Part shown: piece by piece, positions 18,603-27,150 of the stretch
Layout: each line of letters opens with the position of its first letter
Numbering within the stretch: position 1 is the stretch's first letter
NCBI GenBank assembly: GCA_050946575.1
Contig: JBMNVB010000002.1
Span: 137,152-201,151, forward strand
Source: JALCRY01 sp050946575
GTDB taxonomy: Bacteria; Bacillota; Clostridia; Peptostreptococcales; Anaerovoracaceae
DNA: 64,000 nucleotides
Direction of reading: 5' to 3'
The notes under the pieces: generated by a model
Told to the model about the DNA's origin: nothing
What the model saw: only the letters and a program-made list of their open reading frames with translations
Database searches by the model: none
Position numbers and translations under genes: made by a program

Positions 18603-19229
18603 TCAGTTGGCCACCTTTACCATCGAAGGCCTCACAACTTTCCCTTTGAGTGTATATCCTTTCTGCATGACTTCAGAGACCTGACCGCTCTCATATTCCT
18701 CTGTATCTTCCGTCATGACGGCGTTGTGGAAATTCGGATCGAACGTCTCTCCGAGAGCCTCTATCTCTTCGACACCGTTTTTTTCAAGCAATGCCTTGAG
18801 CTGGTCGAATATCATCTGCATGCCTTCCTTGAACTTCTCGCTGCCTTCGATATCCTGCTCAAGCGCTCTCTCGAAATTATCCATCACTTCAAGGAGATCC
18901 TTTACGATCTCTGCATTCGCATACTGGAGCGTGTCGCTTCTCTGCTTCGCCGCACGCTTCTTGAAGTTCTGGAAATCGGCCGCCAGCCTGAGATATTTCG
19001 TCTTCAGGTCTTCATCCTCTTCCTCTTCTTTTTCTTTCTCCGGTTCTCCTCCGGTCTCTTCATTTTCTTCTTCTTCGTCTTCCTGACGGTCTTCTGTGTT
19101 TTCTTCGGCTCCCGCCTCAGCGCCGCTTTCCGCAGTTTCCTTCTCTTCCTCCCGGATATCTTCCGTATCAGGTTCCAGGTCCTTGTTTTCCACAGCGCTA
19201 TCCGTCTTCATCTCCGTCATTCGGTCCAT
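18603..19229 (-). CDS. grpE: Nucleotide exchange factor GrpE
   Basis: 208 residues. An unusually acidic N-terminal half (about residues 10-68, mostly Glu and Asp) is followed by the GrpE core: coiled-coil YLRLAADFQNFKKRAAK and the C-terminal beta-wing LRPSMVKVAN-like end (GKVVRPSMVKV). GrpE releases ADP from DnaK. The start overlaps the end of hrcA by 32 bases. AGGAGG lies only two bases before the first ATG and about eleven before the second (19220), so the exact start is uncertain by three codons. The acidic extension is longer than in E. coli. Confidence 0.95.
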   Translation of the reverse strand: MDRMTEMKTDSAVENKDLEPDTEDIREEEKETAESGAEAGAEENTEDRQEDEEEENEETGGEPEKEKEEEEDEDLKTKYLRLAADFQNFKKRAAKQRSDTLQYANAEIVKDLLEVMDNFERALEQDIEGSEKFKEGMQMIFDQLKALLEKNGVEEIEALGETFDPNFHNAVMTEDTEEYESGQVSEVMQKGYTLKGKVVRPSMVKVAN

Positions 19230-20259
19230 CGCCTCCTGTCAGTTTGAATGTTGAACTCAAATTGTCTGTTATATAATCTATTACCGATGTAATATTATCA
19301 TATCGCATCCTGGTCGGTCCGATGACACCGAGTTTGCCCACGGTCTTGCCGTCGACCTTATATGTCGCGGTTATCAGACTGACATCCTTCATGTCTTCAT
19401 CGTTGTTCTCGGTCCCGATCGTTATGATCAGCCCGTCGTCTCTTTCAATCAGCTTCTTCTTGAAGTCTTCTTTCTTATTTATAAGCTCCATGAACATCTT
19501 CGCCCGGTCTATGTCACTGTACTCCGGAATGTTGAAAATATTCATAAGTCCGTCCATGTACAGATGAGCGTCGAGCATCTTCTCGAGCGTCCTCATGAAA
19601 CTCGGCATGACGTTTCTCTGGATATTCTGCATTGCTTCTATATCCGAACTGAACGTCGTGATGATGTTCCCCGTCAGCGCTTCGCTGATCGTCTTCCCCT
19701 GATAATCGTACGTCATCGATTTCGAGAGGATCTTCAGCATGTCCTCGTCATATTCGCAGTTCACCCTGAATGCGTTGTTCTGGACCTTTCCGTCCTCCGA
19801 CACGATCATGAGCACGATGGTCCTTTCATCCACCGGGAGGAACTGTATGAACTTAATGGTTTCATGTTCCTCGTTCGGCGTCATCGCGAACGCCATAAGG
19901 TTTGTGATCTCCGAAAGTACGTTCGCCGCGTGCTCTATCGTCTGATTGAGCTCGGTGACGTTGTCGTACAGTTCGTGCGCGATCCTGTTCTTCTGTTCCT
20001 GAGGTATGTCCCGCTTCGTCATAAGTTCATTAACATAAAAACGGTATGCCTTCTCCGAAGGCACCCTTCCTGCCGATGTATGCGGGTGCGTCAGGAACCC
20101 CATGTCCTCGAGATCGGACATTTCGTTTCTGATAGTCGCGGGGCTGACTCCGAGATTGTACTTCTTGGAAAGAGTCCTGGACCCGACAGGTTCAGCTGTC
20201 TGAACGTAGTCCCTGATGATAGCCTGCAGGATTTTCAATTTTCTTTCGTTGAGATCCAT
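19198..20259 (-). CDS. hrcA: Heat-inducible transcription repressor HrcA
   Basis: 353 residues. The N-terminal winged helix has LGVSPATIRNEMSDLEDMGFLTHPHTSAGRVPS, highly conserved in HrcA. The GAF-like core and C-terminal IGPTRMRYDNITSVIDYI follow. HrcA binds CIRCE and represses this operon; GroEL normally modulates its activity. The operator lies 20 bases upstream of the start codon, giving autoregulation. The order hrcA-grpE-dnaK-dnaJ is standard for Bacillota. Confidence 0.97.
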   Translation of the reverse strand: MDLNERKLKILQAIIRDYVQTAEPVGSRTLSKKYNLGVSPATIRNEMSDLEDMGFLTHPHTSAGRVPSEKAYRFYVNELMTKRDIPQEQKNRIAHELYDNVTELNQTIEHAANVLSEITNLMAFAMTPNEEHETIKFIQFLPVDERTIVLMIVSEDGKVQNNAFRVNCEYDEDMLKILSKSMTYDYQGKTISEALTGNIITTFSSDIEAMQNIQRNVMPSFMRTLEKMLDAHLYMDGLMNIFNIPEYSDIDRAKMFMELINKKEDFKKKLIERDDGLIITIGTENNDEDMKDVSLITATYKVDGKTVGKLGVIGPTRMRYDNITSVIDYITDNLSSTFKLTGGDGPNDGDEDG

Positions 20260-20278
20260 TTAAACTACCTCTTTCCTG

Positions 20279-20305
20279 TTAGCACTCGCAACGTTCGAGT
20301 GCTAA
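20279..20305 (-). promoter_or_regulatory. CIRCE operator (HrcA binding site)
   Basis: Perfect inverted repeat TTAGCACTC - nine bases - GAGTGCTAA, identical to the CIRCE consensus. It lies between the hrcA promoter and the hrcA start codon, inside the 5' untranslated region. Confidence 0.98.
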
Positions 20306-20314
20306 TCTAAGTAT

Positions 20315-20343
20315 AATTTACCATTATGCTCCCCCACTGTCAA
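20315..20343 (-). promoter_or_regulatory. Promoter of the hrcA-grpE-dnaK-dnaJ operon
   Basis: On the minus strand TTGACA (20338-20343) is followed by a 17-base spacer and TAAATT (20315-20320), a vegetative-type promoter with a perfect -35 and a moderate -10. The CIRCE element starts ten bases downstream of the -10, covering the expected transcription start. Confidence 0.7.
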
Positions 20344-20470
20344 CACTTTTATGATAATATTTTTCGCTTTCGCGCAGTTTATTTCATCAATGCATTTTCC
20401 CGGTTTCAAAAGTATTTTATACCCCGAGTATAAAATGAAAAAATATTTGGACATTCGGCCTCCTCCCTTA

Positions 20471-20499
20471 TTGACTTGAGAAAATCCGCGGAATAAAAT
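20471..20499 (+). promoter_or_regulatory. Promoter of the YczE-like gene, apparently leaderless
   Basis: TTGACT (20471-20476), 17-base spacer, TAAAAT (20494-20499). The -10 ends seven bases before the A of the ATG at 20506, so transcription would start at or next to the start codon. No ribosome site precedes the ATG. Confidence 0.65.
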
Positions 20500-20505
20500 C
20501 AAGTC

Positions 20506-21222
20506 ATGAAGAATGTTTTACGGCTCACAAGGGATTTCTATCCGAATAAAAAGAGTTACTTCCCGAAAAACTGCGGGCGTGACTATATCGAAAAGTTCGT
20601 TGAACTGAATATCGGACTTTTCCTTTGTGCTGTCGGACTCTATTTCACTGTGCAGGCGAATATCGGACTCGCTCCGTGGATGGCCCTTAATGTGGGTTTT
20701 GAAAATCTCACCGGGATAAATTACGGACTGTGGAACGATATCATAGGGGTCGTCGTGCTCGTGATAGTCGTCCTTCTGAAAGAGAAGATCGGCTTCGGGA
20801 CACTCGGAGACTGCTTCGTGATAGGCCTGTACATCACTCTTTTTGATAAGATAAATATTATGCAGCAGGCGGAATCCATCGGCGCCGGTATACTGATAAT
20901 GATAATCGGCATTGCCATAACCGGAATCGGTTCCTATTACATCTGCGACAGCGGGTTCTCTATGGGGCCGCGCGATTCGCTTATGATCGGCCTCGCGAAG
21001 CGATTTAAAAAGCTCACCGTCGGGCAGGTCAGGATACTGCTGGAAGCAACAGTTCTTATTTTCGGATTCCTGATGGGAGCTAAAATCTCGATCGGGACGC
21101 TCATCTACGTTGTCGGCATCGGATATGCCGTCGACATTACTTTCTACTTTAATAAATTCGACGCGAAGCGGGTCCTGAATGAAGACGTGATCGAAACGGT
21201 AAAAAACATCCAAGCTGTATAA
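20506..21222 (+). CDS. YczE/YyaS/YitT-type integral membrane protein
   Basis: 238 residues with five or so hydrophobic segments (about 33-50, 80-96, 103-120, 128-152 and 178-210). The first carries GLYFTVQANIGLAPW, typical of the YczE/YyaS membrane protein family, whose role is not firmly known. Near residue 155, GFSMGPRDSLMIGL is the second family signature. It is one of the few plus-strand genes here and is followed after 63 bases by a LysR-type regulator, which may control it. The start is taken at 20506 because no alternative in-frame start precedes the first membrane segment; there is no Shine-Dalgarno sequence, which fits the leaderless promoter geometry. Confidence 0.75.
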   Translation: MKNVLRLTRDFYPNKKSYFPKNCGRDYIEKFVELNIGLFLCAVGLYFTVQANIGLAPWMALNVGFENLTGINYGLWNDIIGVVVLVIVVLLKEKIGFGTLGDCFVIGLYITLFDKINIMQQAESIGAGILIMIIGIAITGIGSYYICDSGFSMGPRDSLMIGLAKRFKKLTVGQVRILLEATVLIFGFLMGAKISIGTLIYVVGIGYAVDITFYFNKFDAKRVLNEDVIETVKNIQAV

Positions 21223-21250
21223 ATTGTGTAAATTATTCATTTATTTCACG

Positions 21251-21279
21251 TTGATTATTAGATTTTTTTCATTTATGAT
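21251..21279 (+). promoter_or_regulatory. Promoter of the LysR-type gene, apparently leaderless
   Basis: TTGATT (21251-21256), 17-base spacer, TATGAT (21274-21279). The -10 ends seven bases before the ATG at 21286, the same geometry as at the preceding gene. No ribosome site is visible. Confidence 0.6.
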
Positions 21280-21285
21280 AATCAT

Positions 21286-22167
21286 ATGGATGAAAAGACC
21301 TTAAGAGTGTTCGCAAAAATAGTAGATAAAGGAAGTCTGACCGCTGCCGCTGACGCCCTCGGCTACACGCAGCCGGCCATTACTCATATGCTCAATAATT
21401 TCGAGCAGAATCTCGGATTCAAAGTGCTTATCCGCGACAAAAAGGGCGCGAGGCTGACCCCCGACGGAGAGCGGATAATGCCCGCCGTATACGATCATCT
21501 TTACGCCATAGATAATTTCAAGGAACAGGTGAAAGCTGTGAGACAGCGCTCCGAGCAGCGCGTTTCGCTGCACACTGTCAGGAACCTCAGCATCGACTGG
21601 CTCGAAGACGTTATCATGAGATTCGGCATCGATTATCCGGATATCAAATTCGATCTGCGGGAAGGAAACGTGGTTTCTCCCTCCGACCTGTTCAGCGACG
21701 GAGAAACGAATTTCGCGATCATAGTAAACGACGGAAGCTTCAGAATGACTGATGAAATAATGCACCGCAAATTATACGACGACGAACTCATGGTACTGAT
21801 GCCGGTGAATCATGAGCTCGCAGATCTCAAGGCGTTCCCCATCGAAGAGTTCACAGACAGATGGTTCGTCACACAGTCAGGCTTAACAGGATATTTCTTT
21901 AACAAGTATCTGGTAGAACGCGGCATCAGTCCGGTCGAAAAGGCGCATTCCACGAACGACATCAATCTCATATCGCGCGTATACAGCGGATTCGGACTTT
22001 CACTTCGCTCCAGAAAAACTATAGACAATACGAAACACAGCCACATCAGGACCATACCTCTGGAAGAACCGGTCCGGTTCTCTGTCGAGATAGCCTGCAC
22101 GGATGAATCCACGTCGTCCTCTTCGGCAAAATTATTCCGAGAATATGTGCTGACACACAGTAAATGA
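21286..22167 (+). CDS. LysR-type transcriptional regulator
   Basis: 293 residues. The N-terminal winged helix-turn-helix (LRVFAKIVDKGSLTAAADAL, then YTQPAITHMLNNFEQNLGFKVLIR) is the LysR DNA-binding domain, followed by a periplasmic-binding-like effector domain (about 90-290). The effector is not identifiable. The neighbour upstream on the same strand is a YczE-like membrane protein; LysR proteins usually control an adjacent gene, so that is the first candidate target, but the regulator here lies downstream rather than divergent. A terminator shared with glpK follows. Confidence 0.92.
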   Translation: MDEKTLRVFAKIVDKGSLTAAADALGYTQPAITHMLNNFEQNLGFKVLIRDKKGARLTPDGERIMPAVYDHLYAIDNFKEQVKAVRQRSEQRVSLHTVRNLSIDWLEDVIMRFGIDYPDIKFDLREGNVVSPSDLFSDGETNFAIIVNDGSFRMTDEIMHRKLYDDELMVLMPVNHELADLKAFPIEEFTDRWFVTQSGLTGYFFNKYLVERGISPVEKAHSTNDINLISRVYSGFGLSLRSRKTIDNTKHSHIRTIPLEEPVRFSVEIACTDESTSSSSAKLFREYVLTHSK

Positions 22168-22193
22168 AAAATGCCGCGCAGGCGGCACTTTTG
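22165..22193. terminator. Bidirectional intrinsic terminator between lysR and glpK
   Basis: Stem TGCCGC (22172-22177) / GCGGCA (22182-22187) with a four-base loop, an A-run before and a T-run after. It can serve the plus-strand lysR gene and the minus-strand glpK. Confidence 0.8.
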
Positions 22194-23678
22194 CTATTTC
22201 GCCCATCCTTTCGAGCGCTCCACGGCGTCGTGCCAGCGCTCCTTTTTTTCACGGCGCGTTTTCTCATCAATGCGCGGTTCGAATACCCTGTCGATCCTGA
22301 TATTGGCCTTTATATCATCCTCGTCCTTCCAGTACCCGGCCGCAAGCCCGGCAAGACATGCGGCTCCGAGCGCCGTGGTCTCTATCAGAACGGGACGAAC
22401 GACCCGCGTCTCAAGCATGTCTGCCTGGAACTGCATCAGAAAATCGTTCGCGCACGCTCCTCCGTCGACCCTGAACATGCTGATGCTCTTTCCCGTATCG
22501 TCCGCCATCGCTTCCGCAAGATCCATCGTCTGGAACGCGATCGATTCGAGGACGGCTCTAACGATATGTTCCCTTTCCGTGCCGCGCGTAATACCGATAA
22601 TGGCGCCGCGGGCGTACGGATCCCAGTACGGCGCGCCGAGGCCGGTGAACGCGGGCACGACGTAAACACCGCCGGTATCATCAACGGACCTCGCCATGGC
22701 TTCCGATTCGGAAGAATCGCTCATGAATCTCATATTGTCGCGCAGCCACTGGATAGCTGCTCCGGCCACGAAAACTGATCCTTCAAGCGCGTAGCTGAGG
22801 CGCCCGTCCTTTCCCCAGGCAATGGTCGTAAGAAGTCCGTTATCGCTCATCACGGGCCTTTCGCCCGTATTCATAAGAAGGAACCCGCCTGTGCCGTAAG
22901 TCATCTTGCAGTCGCCTTCGTCAAAACACGCCTGTCCGAAAAGTGAGGCCTGCTGGTCCCCGGCCGCTCCCATGATCCTGATATCGCCGCCGAATTCTCC
23001 GGTAACGCCGTATTCTCCGCACGACGGAACGGGCTCCGGCATTATGCATTCCGGTATGCCGAGACGGTCCATGATATAACTGTCCCATCTGAGGTCGCGG
23101 ATATTGAACAGCATAGTCCTCGCGGCGTTGGAATAGTCAGTCACATGGACCTTCCCGCCCGTGAGCTTCCATATAAGCCACGAATCCACTGTGCCGAACA
23201 GGATATCGCCGTTTTCGGCGCGTTCGCGCACGCCTTTCACATTGTCGAGTATCCATTTTATCTTCGTGGCTGAAAAGTACGGATCGAGTATGAGCCCCGT
23301 GCGTTCTCTGATCTCACGTTCGAATTCGGGAGTGCGCAGAGCGTCGCACATCTCCGACGTCCTTCTGCACTGCCAGACGATCGCGTTATATACAGGTTCC
23401 CCCGTATTCTTGTCCCACATTATCGTCGTCTCGCGCTGGTTAGTTATCCCTATGGCGGCAATGTCCGACGCATTGATGCCTTTGTTTTTAAGCGCGTCGA
23501 CCGCGGATGAATACTGCGTCGACCATATCTCCATCGGGTCGTGCTCTACCCATCCCGGCCGCGGGAATATCTGCCTGAATCCGTACTGCGCCGAGCTTAT
23601 GATCTCGCCGCGCCGGTTGAAAATGATGCACCGGGAGCTCGTTGTTCCCTGGTCGAGTGCCATGATATATCTGCCCAT
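22194..23678 (-). CDS. glpK: Glycerol kinase
   Basis: 494 residues from ATG 23678, which has AAGAGGT five bases upstream; the earlier in-frame ATG at 23696 would lie inside that site. GlpK phosphorylates glycerol to sn-glycerol 3-phosphate. The FGGY-kinase signatures are clear: YIMALDQGTTSSRCIIF at the N-terminus, GYFRQIFPRPGWVEHD-like text near residue 40, YGTGGFLLMNTG, and LTTIAWG. No glpF or glpD gene is adjacent. It follows hemW by 10 bases and likely shares its transcript with lepA-hemW. Confidence 0.97.
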   Translation of the reverse strand: MGRYIMALDQGTTSSRCIIFNRRGEIISSAQYGFRQIFPRPGWVEHDPMEIWSTQYSSAVDALKNKGINASDIAAIGITNQRETTIMWDKNTGEPVYNAIVWQCRRTSEMCDALRTPEFEREIRERTGLILDPYFSATKIKWILDNVKGVRERAENGDILFGTVDSWLIWKLTGGKVHVTDYSNAARTMLFNIRDLRWDSYIMDRLGIPECIMPEPVPSCGEYGVTGEFGGDIRIMGAAGDQQASLFGQACFDEGDCKMTYGTGGFLLMNTGERPVMSDNGLLTTIAWGKDGRLSYALEGSVFVAGAAIQWLRDNMRFMSDSSESEAMARSVDDTGGVYVVPAFTGLGAPYWDPYARGAIIGITRGTEREHIVRAVLESIAFQTMDLAEAMADDTGKSISMFRVDGGACANDFLMQFQADMLETRVVRPVLIETTALGAACLAGLAAGYWKDEDDIKANIRIDRVFEPRIDEKTRREKKERWHDAVERSKGWAK

Positions 23679-23688
23679 ACTGTACCTC

Positions 23689-24837
23689 TTAAACAAATTC
23701 CGCCATGATCTCGTTCGAGATGTCTATCCCCTTTTCGGTGAGCGAGATCGAGCCGCCCGAAGCGTCGATATATCCCCCGCCGATGTATTTCGCGAGCGCT
23801 GCGAAACACGAAGGATACGCCCGGTAAAGCGATAACCCGAACGTGTCTTTGAACCGTGCCAGACTGATCCCGGACGAAGTCCTGAGCGCCGTGAAGCAGA
23901 ATATGCCGTACTCGTCTCCCGCGTCAGCGGGCTCCGCGCTCCCGGAAACGGGACTTCTGCCGGAATCCAATAAGTTAACATAAATATTTATATCATCAAC
24001 GTTTTTATATCTTCTTCCGTCATGGAATGAAGAGGCTCCGAGCCCCGCGCCGATATAATCCCCGTAATTCCAGTACTTGAAATTGTGCCTGCACTGACGC
24101 CCCGGCAGCGAAGCGTTCGAAATCTCATAATGCACATACCCCGCGTCCCTCAGAGCGCGGACCGCCCGGTGGTACATCCCTCTTTCTGTTTTGTCATCCG
24201 ACAGTTCCATTTCTTCGTTCTTGTACGCTTCGTAAAACGGAGTTCCCGGCTCGAGCTGGAGCGAATAGAATGATATATGCTCCGGCGCGAGGCCGGTCGC
24301 GGTCCCGAGCGTTTCGTCCCACTGCGCGTCGGTCTGGCCCGGGATACCGAACATGAGGTCGAGATTTATATTGTCGAACCCCGCGCTTCTTGCGAGCCCG
24401 AACGCACGCAGCGCCTCCTCTCCGTCGTGTATCCTTCCGAGCGTCCCGAGGACCGCGTCGTCGAACGACTGCACGCCGATGCTGATCCTGTTTATCCCCG
24501 AATCGCGCATTGCCGCAAGTTTTCCGGCCGTCAGAGAACCGGGATTCGATTCGCACGTGATTTCCGCGTCATCGCTGAGGCGGTAATTCTCCCTCACGGC
24601 TGACATTATTTTCTTTATGTCATCAATGCCGAGCAGACTCGGCGTCCCTCCTCCTATGAAGACGGTGTCGGTCACGGCATCGCCGGAAGGCGCCGAAGAC
24701 GCAATCTCAAGACACAGCGCATTGATATATTTATCCATCAAGTCCCGGCCGCAGCCTTCGAATGACAGGAAGCCGCAGTATCTGCACTTTCTTTCGCAGA
24801 ACGGTATGTGGATATACAGTCCGGTTTTGTTTTCCAT
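23689..24837 (-). CDS. hemW: HemW-like radical SAM protein (formerly coproporphyrinogen III oxidase-like)
   Basis: 382 residues. YIHIPFCERKCRYCGF holds the radical-SAM cysteines C14, C18 and C21; GGGTPSLL and ECNPGSL-type motifs (here CESNPGSLT) follow, and NINLDLMFGIPGQT is conserved. HemW is a haem chaperone rather than the oxidase HemN; the usual HemN-specific fourth-cysteine context is absent. The lepA-hemW pair (six-base gap here) is characteristic of Bacillota and supports the HemW reading. It precedes hrcA in many genomes; here glpK intervenes. Confidence 0.9.
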   Translation of the reverse strand: MENKTGLYIHIPFCERKCRYCGFLSFEGCGRDLMDKYINALCLEIASSAPSGDAVTDTVFIGGGTPSLLGIDDIKKIMSAVRENYRLSDDAEITCESNPGSLTAGKLAAMRDSGINRISIGVQSFDDAVLGTLGRIHDGEEALRAFGLARSAGFDNINLDLMFGIPGQTDAQWDETLGTATGLAPEHISFYSLQLEPGTPFYEAYKNEEMELSDDKTERGMYHRAVRALRDAGYVHYEISNASLPGRQCRHNFKYWNYGDYIGAGLGASSFHDGRRYKNVDDINIYVNLLDSGRSPVSGSAEPADAGDEYGIFCFTALRTSSGISLARFKDTFGLSLYRAYPSCFAALAKYIGGGYIDASGGSISLTEKGIDISNEIMAEFV

Positions 24838-24843
24838 TGCGCG

Positions 24844-26667
24844 CTACTTTCCGCTTTCCTTGTTCTCGTCGTATTTCAGTATCGCCGTGAACGCTTCCTG
24901 AGGGACCTCGACGGATCCGAACTGGCGCATGCGGCGCTTGCCCTCTTTCTGTTTTTCGAGGAGCTTCTTCTTGCGCGAAATGTCGCCGCCGTAGCATTTC
25001 GCTATGACGTCCTTTCTGTACGCTCTCACCGTTTCGCGCGCGATGATCTTCTGGCCGATGCAGGCCTGGATCGGCACCTCGAACTGATGCATCGGGATGA
25101 CTTCCTTCAGCTTTTTGCATACGAATCTGCCGCGCTTATACGCCTCCGATTCGTGGACGATCATCGAGAACGCGTCGACGATCTCCCTGTTCAGCATGAT
25201 ATCGAGCTTCACCAGTTTAGATGGCTCGTAGCGCAGGAATTCATAATCGAGCGACCCGAAGCCCCTTGTCTTGGACTTCAGCGCGTCGAAGAAATCATAG
25301 ATGACCTCGTTCAGCGGCATCTCATAATGCAGCGAGACCCTGGTCGGCGTTATATATTCCATTCCCTTCATCTCGCCGCGCCTGTTCTGGCACAGTTCCA
25401 TGATATTTCCGACATAGTCGTTCGGCACCATGATATCGGCCTTTACGATCGGCTCCTCTATATGGTCGATCTCCGTCTGAGCCGGAAGATTGCTCGGATT
25501 CTCGATCATCAGCTCCGTCCCGTCCGTCCTGACGACCTTGTAAATGACGCTCGGCGCCGTCGTGATGACCTCGAGATCGAACTCGCGCTCAAGCCGCTCC
25601 ACTATGATCTCCATATGCAGCAGCCCGAGGAATCCGCACCTGAATCCGTAACCAAGCGCCTGTGACGTCTCCGGCTCGAAATTGAACGCGGCGTCGTTCA
25701 CCTGGAGTTTTTCGAGAGCGTCCTTCACATTATCATATTTCTCGGTACCGGCGGGATAGATCCCGCAGTATACCATCGACTGCGCCGGCTTGTATCCTTC
25801 GAGAGGTTCGTCGGCCCGGTCATCATCGAGCGTAATCGTGTCGCCGACGCGCGCGTCTCTGACCTGCTTTATGGAACCGAGGATATATCCGACCTCGCCG
25901 GCCCTCAGTTCACTGCACGGCACGTGCCCGGGTGAATACGTCCCGACTTCCGTCACCTCGTGGACGGTCCCGGCGTTCATCATCCGTATCCTGTCGCCCT
26001 TCTTCACAGTGCCGTCGAAGATCCTCGCGAGTATGACGACACCCTTGTAGTTATCGTAATACGAATCGAATATCAATGCCTTCAGCGGAGCGTCGGGATC
26101 TCCGTCGGGCGCGGGGAAGAATCTCACGATGTCCTCGAGCAGTTCGTCCACGCCTGTGCCCTCCTTCGCTGAAACGAGCGGCGCCTCCGACGCGTCGATG
26201 CCTATTACGTCTTCTATTTCCTGCCGCACTTCTTCCGGCCGCGCGCTCGGAAGGTCTATCTTGTTTATGGCCGGCAGGATCTCGAGATCCTCGTCCAGCG
26301 CTAGATAAACATTACCGAGTGTCTGCGCTTCCACGCCCTGCGTGGCGTCCACCACAAGAACGGCGCCCTCGCACGCGGCGAGGCTTCTCGATACCTCGTA
26401 ATTGAAATCCACATGTCCCGGAGTGTCGATGAGATTCAGTATATACTCTTCACCGTCTGACGCTTTGTACACAAGTCTCGTGGTCTGGAGTTTTATAGTT
26501 ATACCGCGCTCGCGTTCCAGATCCATGTTGTCAAGGAACCGGTCCTTCATGTCGTGTTCCGACACCACGCCGGTCTTTTCTATCAGCCTGTCGGCAAGTG
26601 TTGATTTTCCGTGATCTATATGCGCGATTATGCTGAAATTCCTGATTTTATCTTTATATGAACTCAT
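24844..26667 (-). CDS. lepA: Elongation factor 4 (LepA)
   Basis: 607 residues. GTPase motifs: AHIDHGKSTLADRL (G1), DTPGHVDF (G3) and NKIDLPSA (G4). The LepA-specific C-terminal domain follows and ends in KKKLLEKQKEGKRRMRQFG. EF4 is a ribosome-associated GTPase that remodels stalled or assembling ribosomes. The ATG at 26667 has no Shine-Dalgarno sequence but a promoter whose -10 box ends seven bases upstream, so the mRNA may be leaderless. It is divergent from rpsT and the promoters overlap. Confidence 0.97.
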   Translation of the reverse strand: MSSYKDKIRNFSIIAHIDHGKSTLADRLIEKTGVVSEHDMKDRFLDNMDLERERGITIKLQTTRLVYKASDGEEYILNLIDTPGHVDFNYEVSRSLAACEGAVLVVDATQGVEAQTLGNVYLALDEDLEILPAINKIDLPSARPEEVRQEIEDVIGIDASEAPLVSAKEGTGVDELLEDIVRFFPAPDGDPDAPLKALIFDSYYDNYKGVVILARIFDGTVKKGDRIRMMNAGTVHEVTEVGTYSPGHVPCSELRAGEVGYILGSIKQVRDARVGDTITLDDDRADEPLEGYKPAQSMVYCGIYPAGTEKYDNVKDALEKLQVNDAAFNFEPETSQALGYGFRCGFLGLLHMEIIVERLEREFDLEVITTAPSVIYKVVRTDGTELMIENPSNLPAQTEIDHIEEPIVKADIMVPNDYVGNIMELCQNRRGEMKGMEYITPTRVSLHYEMPLNEVIYDFFDALKSKTRGFGSLDYEFLRYEPSKLVKLDIMLNREIVDAFSMIVHESEAYKRGRFVCKKLKEVIPMHQFEVPIQACIGQKIIARETVRAYRKDVIAKCYGGDISRKKKLLEKQKEGKRRMRQFGSVEVPQEAFTAILKYDENKESGK

Positions 26668-26673
26668 AAGCGT

Positions 26674-26702
26674 ATTTTACTGGATTTATCGCTTGATTTC
26701 AA
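26674..26702 (-). promoter_or_regulatory. Promoter of lepA-hemW-glpK, apparently leaderless
   Basis: Minus strand: TTGAAA (26697-26702), 17-base spacer, TAAAAT (26674-26679). The -10 ends seven bases before the lepA ATG at 26667. Its -35 overlaps the -35 of the divergent rpsT promoter. Confidence 0.65.
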
Positions 26703-26721
26703 CATTGCTTTAATATATACT
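26693..26721 (+). promoter_or_regulatory. Promoter of rpsT
   Basis: TTGATT (26693-26698), 17-base spacer, TATACT (26716-26721). The predicted 5' untranslated region is about 57 bases and includes GGGGTGA ahead of the rpsT ATG. Confidence 0.6.
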
Positions 26722-26784
26722 GACAGTTGCGAGTTTGCTTAAATAAGTAGAAAATAAATAAAGAAATGTGGGGTGAACTTAATA

Positions 26785-27057
26785 ATGGCAAACATAAAAT
26801 CCGCAAAAAAAAGAATCAGAGTAGCCGATAAGAAAACGGCGAGAAACAGGAGAGTAAAGAACAACCTGAAGGAGATCCTGAAGGCATTCGACGCGTCCAT
26901 CGCAGAAGGCGATCTCGAGACAGCCGAAGAGCAGCTCCGTCTTGCCGAGAAGAGACTCAGACAGGCAGCTTCGAAGAACACGATAAAGAAGCAGACTGCA
27001 TCGAGAAAAGTATCGAGACTCACGAAAAGATTCAACGAAGCGAAAGCCTCGAATTAA
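26785..27057 (+). CDS. rpsT: 30S ribosomal protein S20
   Basis: 90 residues, starting MANIKSAKKRIRVADKKTARN, the standard S20 N-terminus; very basic with alternating helices. S20 binds 16S rRNA early in small-subunit assembly. ATG 26785 is chosen over an in-frame ATG four codons earlier because it gives the canonical N-terminus and good spacing to GGGGTGA. It is divergent from lepA, a usual arrangement, and is followed by a strong terminator. Confidence 0.97.
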   Translation: MANIKSAKKRIRVADKKTARNRRVKNNLKEILKAFDASIAEGDLETAEEQLRLAEKRLRQAASKNTIKKQTASRKVSRLTKRFNEAKASN

Positions 27058-27103
27058 AACTCACCCGTCCCCACGACAGAGTATAAGTTAAATACTCGAA
27101 AAC

Positions 27104-27131
27104 AAAAAGATGGCCGGAGCCATCTTTTTTT
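27104..27131. terminator. Bidirectional terminator after rpsT
   Basis: Stem AGATGGC (27108-27114) / GCCATCT (27119-27125) with loop CGGA, A-run before and T-run after. It serves rpsT on the plus strand and the glycosyl-hydrolase-like gene on the minus strand. Confidence 0.9.
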
Positions 27132-27150
27132 CTGCGCTGATCTGCGGCTG

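Noticed and set aside
20302..20502. 66-codon minus-strand frame upstream of hrcA
   Set aside because: It overlaps the hrcA promoter and the end of CIRCE and has no family resemblance; the region is regulatory.
20518..21240. 240-codon minus-strand frame opposite the YczE-like gene
   Set aside because: It has the skewed, His- and Asp-rich composition of an antisense frame; the plus-strand protein has proper membrane segments.
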